NCBI GenBank assembly: GCA_910577335.1
Contig: CAJTMJ010000002.1
Span: 82,925 to 146,924 of the forward strand
Length of the DNA: 64,000 bases
Reading direction: 5' to 3'
Source: an uncultured Duncaniella sp.
GTDB lineage: Bacteria > Bacteroidota > Bacteroidia > Bacteroidales > Muribaculaceae
In this document: one piece after another, positions 60,949-64,000 of the stretch
How positions within the stretch are numbered: position 1 is the first letter of the stretch
How the letters are laid out: every line of letters begins with the position of its first letter
The notes under the pieces: model-generated
Told to the model about the DNA's origin: nothing
What the model saw: only the letters and a program-made list of their open reading frames with translations
The model's database searches: none
Translations under genes and position numbers: made by a program

Positions 60949-62598
60949 TCATTTTGTCAGAATTATATCTTCCAAAAGTACCGGAACATTATGGTCGGAA
61001 AGGTATATGAAATTGTCACGAGCCTTATAACTTTCAGACATTAACGAAGCTGTCGTATCCGACTTTTCTGTTGCTATACCAGCCATTTGTAAAGCCGTAG
61101 GGCAGTATGAGCGGGATGTGGAGATCTCCTTTCTGAAATTATTAACTGCAGCCTTATAGTTGTCGCTAAAGCTATCCTGATATTCGGATGAAAACCATCC
61201 TATCATAGGCACATGCAGCTGGAAATAGGTAGGTAAAGGTGACGCATGTAAAAATCGGGAGCTGCCATTGTCAAATATATCCTCCCCATGATCTGATGTG
61301 TAAAGCAATCCGGCAGATGTGTTATCCAACGAATCCAACAGATTTATACATTCCGATATCAAGCGGTCAGTGGCAACAATAGTGTTATCGTATGCGTTTA
61401 TCAATCTGTCTCGCTCACTTTTCATGGCTTCGGTATAATCATCTGGGGTGAAGCGGGCATCCTCTTTATCATACCTGTCCTTATAATTAAAATGAGAGCC
61501 GTAAGTATGAAGCACTATTAACTGCTTGGTTTTATTCTTCGATAAAATTTCTTTTACAATCGGGAGCAGATCCACATCATAAAATGACCGGGAGGTCGGT
61601 CTCATATTTTCACCGAGCTGTTCACGTATGAAAGTCGCAGTATCGCTTTCCTCGCTGAAGAAATCTATAAACGACCGGTTATACCTCTGATTTGAGATAT
61701 ATGCAGTGGCATAACCGGCTTCTTTAAATGCGGAAATAAGACTTTTTGTCTTATAAATTTCGTCATTAAAGTTGGTTGCATCCACCGGACTAAGCAACAT
61801 AGGCACACTTTTATGGGTCGTGTTACTTTCGCTCATAGCTCCACCGGCAGCTAACACATCCTGACGTTTTGACAGTCTCGGATTGGTATTCCTGTCATAG
61901 CCTAATATCTGCCAGTTATCGGCACGAGAAGTTTCTCCAATTATCAGTATATACGCCTCCCGCATTTCCTCGGGATGAGTGGGGACAGCATCGTACTTAT
62001 AATTTTTAGATGTCTCTTTATAGTGTGAAGTACGAACTGTTCTGTCACATGCCAAATACACATTATAAATAGCATTTACAGGGTATAAATCTCTTTTCAC
62101 TGAATAGTCAGGAGTAGTCGCATAGCTTGTCATTACCAAAGCAGTACCTATGGCAGTGATAATATATGCAATCTTACGGTTTAAGGAGATAAAATGTCGT
62201 GACAATCTTTCTTTTTTACGTATTGATATAACGGCAAGCACCAATACCGGAATGTAAAGTATGGCAACCACAAATATTATAGGCAGCATATTTTCCAACA
62301 ATTCCGAAACTTCCGCACTGTTAGTCGTCGCAACATTAAGAAACATGTCTACTGCTATCACACTCCTGCCATAAAGGCTTAAGAGTATTATCTGAAACGC
62401 ATCAAGAAATATCAATGGGAACATCAGCCACACTGTACGTCCTATCTTCGGAGAAATACACATTAATAGATATATTACACCCAAAGGGAAAAGCACATTT
62501 GCCAATGCAGGGATTATACCCATCGGTTCAAGAACCGACAAGCACAGGTTGGGTATAATAATCACCAATAAAAATATGTAAAATAAAATCTTTTGCAT
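60949..62598 (-). CDS. Phosphoethanolamine transferase (EptA/Mcr-like, sulfatase fold)
   Basis: 549-residue inner-membrane enzyme. Five N-terminal membrane helices (to about residue 160) precede a periplasmic alkaline-phosphatase-type domain. The catalytic Thr223 is in ILIIGETSRADNWQILGYDRNTNP, and metal ligands lie in LLYTSDHGEDIFD. The pattern VDMFLNVATTNSAEVSELL in helix 2-3 is conserved in lipid A phosphoethanolamine transferases. It decorates lipid A or core sugars with phosphoethanolamine, lowering charge and sensitivity to cationic peptides. Follows the Omp85-like gene by 37 nt; lipid target uncertain. Confidence 0.88.
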   Translation of the reverse strand: MQKILFYIFLLVIIIPNLCLSVLEPMGIIPALANVLFPLGVIYLLMCISPKIGRTVWLMFPLIFLDAFQIILLSLYGRSVIAVDMFLNVATTNSAEVSELLENMLPIIFVVAILYIPVLVLAVISIRKKERLSRHFISLNRKIAYIITAIGTALVMTSYATTPDYSVKRDLYPVNAIYNVYLACDRTVRTSHYKETSKNYKYDAVPTHPEEMREAYILIIGETSRADNWQILGYDRNTNPRLSKRQDVLAAGGAMSESNTTHKSVPMLLSPVDATNFNDEIYKTKSLISAFKEAGYATAYISNQRYNRSFIDFFSEESDTATFIREQLGENMRPTSRSFYDVDLLPIVKEILSKNKTKQLIVLHTYGSHFNYKDRYDKEDARFTPDDYTEAMKSERDRLINAYDNTIVATDRLISECINLLDSLDNTSAGLLYTSDHGEDIFDNGSSRFLHASPLPTYFQLHVPMIGWFSSEYQDSFSDNYKAAVNNFRKEISTSRSYCPTALQMAGIATEKSDTTASLMSESYKARDNFIYLSDHNVPVLLEDIILTK

Positions 62599-62635
62599 AA
62601 TCTAAATATGTTTTACAGCTTGTGGCATGAATGTA

Positions 62636-63826
62636 TCAGAAAGCTTCATTCAATCCAAACATGAATCCCGTGGAATGTTTGCCGAAACCAATGTCAATTC
62701 TTACATTTGAATTCTTTTTAAACTCCCATCGGTAACCAAAACCGAAATCAGGCAAAAAATGTTTGAACCGGATATCGCCGAATCGGGGAAATACCGTAGC
62801 GACACCACTCCATACCACAATACCGCTTCGTCGCCACACATGTTGACGAAGTTCCAATGTTAAATCTATTTCATTTTTATCCCTATAACGACCTTCGTAA
62901 TAACCTCGCATATTCTTACCCCCGATATATGCCATCATATCCCAAGGAGTGCTGCCGTAGGTAAACAATCCATGTATACGACCGGCTACTATACCATCTC
63001 TCCATACAGGGACATACATACTGAATCCGGCTTCAGTGGAGCTAAATGCATTAGAACTATTTCCTAAAAACTCCGGGTAAAATAATTGAGTCACCTCTAA
63101 AAGCAATCCTCTTTTAGGAGCAGTGAAGTTATCTCTCAAATCGTATTGAAGACGCAGACCCGCAGCCGTTGATGTCGAAGCATGGTCAAGCCCTGCCCAT
63201 GTCCTGTCGTTTCTGATATTCTTGGCATTGCTATGCACAAATCGTATGGCAGGTCCTATATAGAAACCCTCGGCAAGCCGCCATTCCATATCTGCCACAA
63301 AGTCCAGTTTTAAGAGATCGTATTTTGTTTTATTACTATTATTATTCCCCATTTCATAACCTATACCCCAAAAATATGTGGCGAACGATTCAAACGACAA
63401 ATCATAATTTATACGTTTGGTATTTTTAGGGAATACATGAACACCTTCTACTCCTACCATATAAAATTTTTTAGTGGCGATATTTCCCACTAATGAGATA
63501 TTGGATATTGGTAAAAGTGAATTCGTTGGTTGGGTTGAATATAATCCTGCCACAACTAAACCAAGTCCGAAACCCTTCTCGCTTGAATAATGGGGACCGC
63601 CAAGTACTGAGAAATCCGGACGTGAGGTGATTTCCTTTTTATTTGAGGAATCAAAATATTTTATCAATCTTGTCAGGGCATTATCTTTTGTCTCATTATC
63701 AGCGGTTTGTATAGAGTAGTTAATCGTCTCAACGCTGTCACGCAGAGATTCAGCCTTTACAAAAACCGGTGAAACCGTTAGTGAAAAGATAAATATTGAT
63801 AATATGTAGTTAAACAGTCGAAACAT
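62636..63826 (-). CDS. Omp85-family outer-membrane barrel without POTRA domains (BamA/TamA type)
   Basis: 396-residue exported beta-barrel: signal peptide (FNYILSIFIFSLTVSPVFVKA), a short linker, then a 16-strand-type barrel from about residue 65 to the end. The family element GxRGY appears as GGKNMRGYYEGRYRDKNEI, the lid-lock-like loop. POTRA domains are missing. The C-terminal residue is Phe (LNEAF), as in many outer-membrane barrels. Located two genes from tamB, but on the opposite strand; a functional link as TamA partner is possible but the absence of POTRA domains weakens it. Possibly co-transcribed with the EptA gene. Confidence 0.85.
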   Translation of the reverse strand: MFRLFNYILSIFIFSLTVSPVFVKAESLRDSVETINYSIQTADNETKDNALTRLIKYFDSSNKKEITSRPDFSVLGGPHYSSEKGFGLGLVVAGLYSTQPTNSLLPISNISLVGNIATKKFYMVGVEGVHVFPKNTKRINYDLSFESFATYFWGIGYEMGNNNSNKTKYDLLKLDFVADMEWRLAEGFYIGPAIRFVHSNAKNIRNDRTWAGLDHASTSTAAGLRLQYDLRDNFTAPKRGLLLEVTQLFYPEFLGNSSNAFSSTEAGFSMYVPVWRDGIVAGRIHGLFTYGSTPWDMMAYIGGKNMRGYYEGRYRDKNEIDLTLELRQHVWRRSGIVVWSGVATVFPRFGDIRFKHFLPDFGFGYRWEFKKNSNVRIDIGFGKHSTGFMFGLNEAF

Positions 63827-63831
63827 CAGTG

Positions 63832-63839
63832 CAAATTTA
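63832..63839 (-). promoter_or_regulatory. Promoter -7 element abutting the Omp85-like start codon
   Basis: TAAATTTG on the minus strand matches TAnnTTTG and is only 5 nt from the ATG at 63826, so the message would have little or no leader. Position -33 has no exact TTTG. Confidence 0.5.
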
Positions 63840-64000
63840 CAAATTGTTTAATTGCCAATCTGACTAATTATTCAACAATAAGGATAAATAATTGGTTCGA
63901 ATATCCAATTTAGGAGAACTTATGCACCATCAATATTAGGTTAGGCTGACTATCCCTGAAAAGTGTTGACAGATTTGAAGGCGATTAACTAAAGTGGTTT
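63840..64000. other. Non-coding right edge
   Basis: A/T-rich sequence with no gene, hairpin or repeat that I can identify; it presumably contains the start of a neighbouring transcription unit beyond the edge. Confidence 0.4.

Noticed and set aside
63970..63990. TTGACA followed by TAACTA, a sigma70-like promoter at the right edge
   Set aside because: The spacer is about 14 nt, and this lineage uses TTTG/TAnnTTTG promoters; probably chance.
1..64000. Mobile elements, CRISPR arrays, tRNA or rRNA genes
   Set aside because: No transposase, integrase, regularly spaced repeats, cloverleaf with a T-loop sequence, or rRNA core motif was seen on either strand.

Overview
The window reads as a chromosomal segment of a Bacteroidales gut anaerobe, perhaps Muribaculaceae (family placement is inference). 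Supporting signs: the Bacteroidetes-type promoter core TAnnTTTG upstream of many genes; a complete moxR-DUF58-batA-E cluster; DUF4290 beside rimM; a DAHP synthase fused to chorismate mutase; a short class II ProRS; an acyltransferase/GNAT pair resembling the glycine-lipid enzymes GlsA/GlsB; and a GH97 glycosidase. Nearly every gene is a housekeeping or envelope gene. I see no transposase, prophage, CRISPR array, tRNA or rRNA.

Layout. 1-3.3 kb (+): end of an RluA-family pseudouridine synthase, two lipid acyltransferases, galE. 3.3-7.6 kb (-): Phe/Tyr operon pheA-aminotransferase-aroF/CM-tyrA, preceded by an apparent transcription attenuator with an 18-residue leader peptide full of Tyr and Phe codons. 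7.6-9.7 kb (-): large TPR protein. 9.8-16 kb (+): VanX-like dipeptidase, prfC, glutamine synthetase, ligA. 16-18.6 kb (-): GH97 enzyme and RNase P RNA (rnpB). 18.7-21.2 kb (+): priA. 21.1-26.5 kb (-): VanZ-like, DUF3332, MltF-like lytic transglycosylase, purM, universal stress protein, small HTH protein. 26.6-35.1 kb (-): Bat/MoxR cluster. 35.3-37 kb (-): HU protein plus an HU-transmembrane-LysM fusion. 37-50 kb (-): proS; DUF4290-rimM-acidic protein-OmpA-like; tetR-fabG; a redoxin lipoprotein; a tripartite RND efflux operon. 50.3-60.9 kb (+, except the ssb-like gene): small orphan protein, accessory SSB, lipoprotein, tdk-DUF3108-nucleotidase, a cysteine-less thioredoxin-fold lipoprotein, TamB. 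61-63.8 kb (-): Omp85-type barrel and EptA-like phosphoethanolamine transferase.

How the genes work together. One operon supplies DAHP, chorismate, prephenate, Phe and Tyr, and its leader would sense charged tRNA-Phe and tRNA-Tyr. Much of the rest builds or guards the envelope: amino-acid lipids, TamB/Omp85, EptA, RND efflux, lytic transglycosylase, VanX and VanZ relatives, BatA-E. Convergent or terminal genes are separated by strong hairpins, some acting on both strands.

The most interesting items are the pheA attenuator, the membrane-anchored HU-LysM protein, an SSB paralogue without the acidic tip, tandem palindromes ahead of the glutamine synthetase gene, and promoter cores that abut start codons. 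Everything rests on reading the sequence and knowledge of families; no database search was possible.
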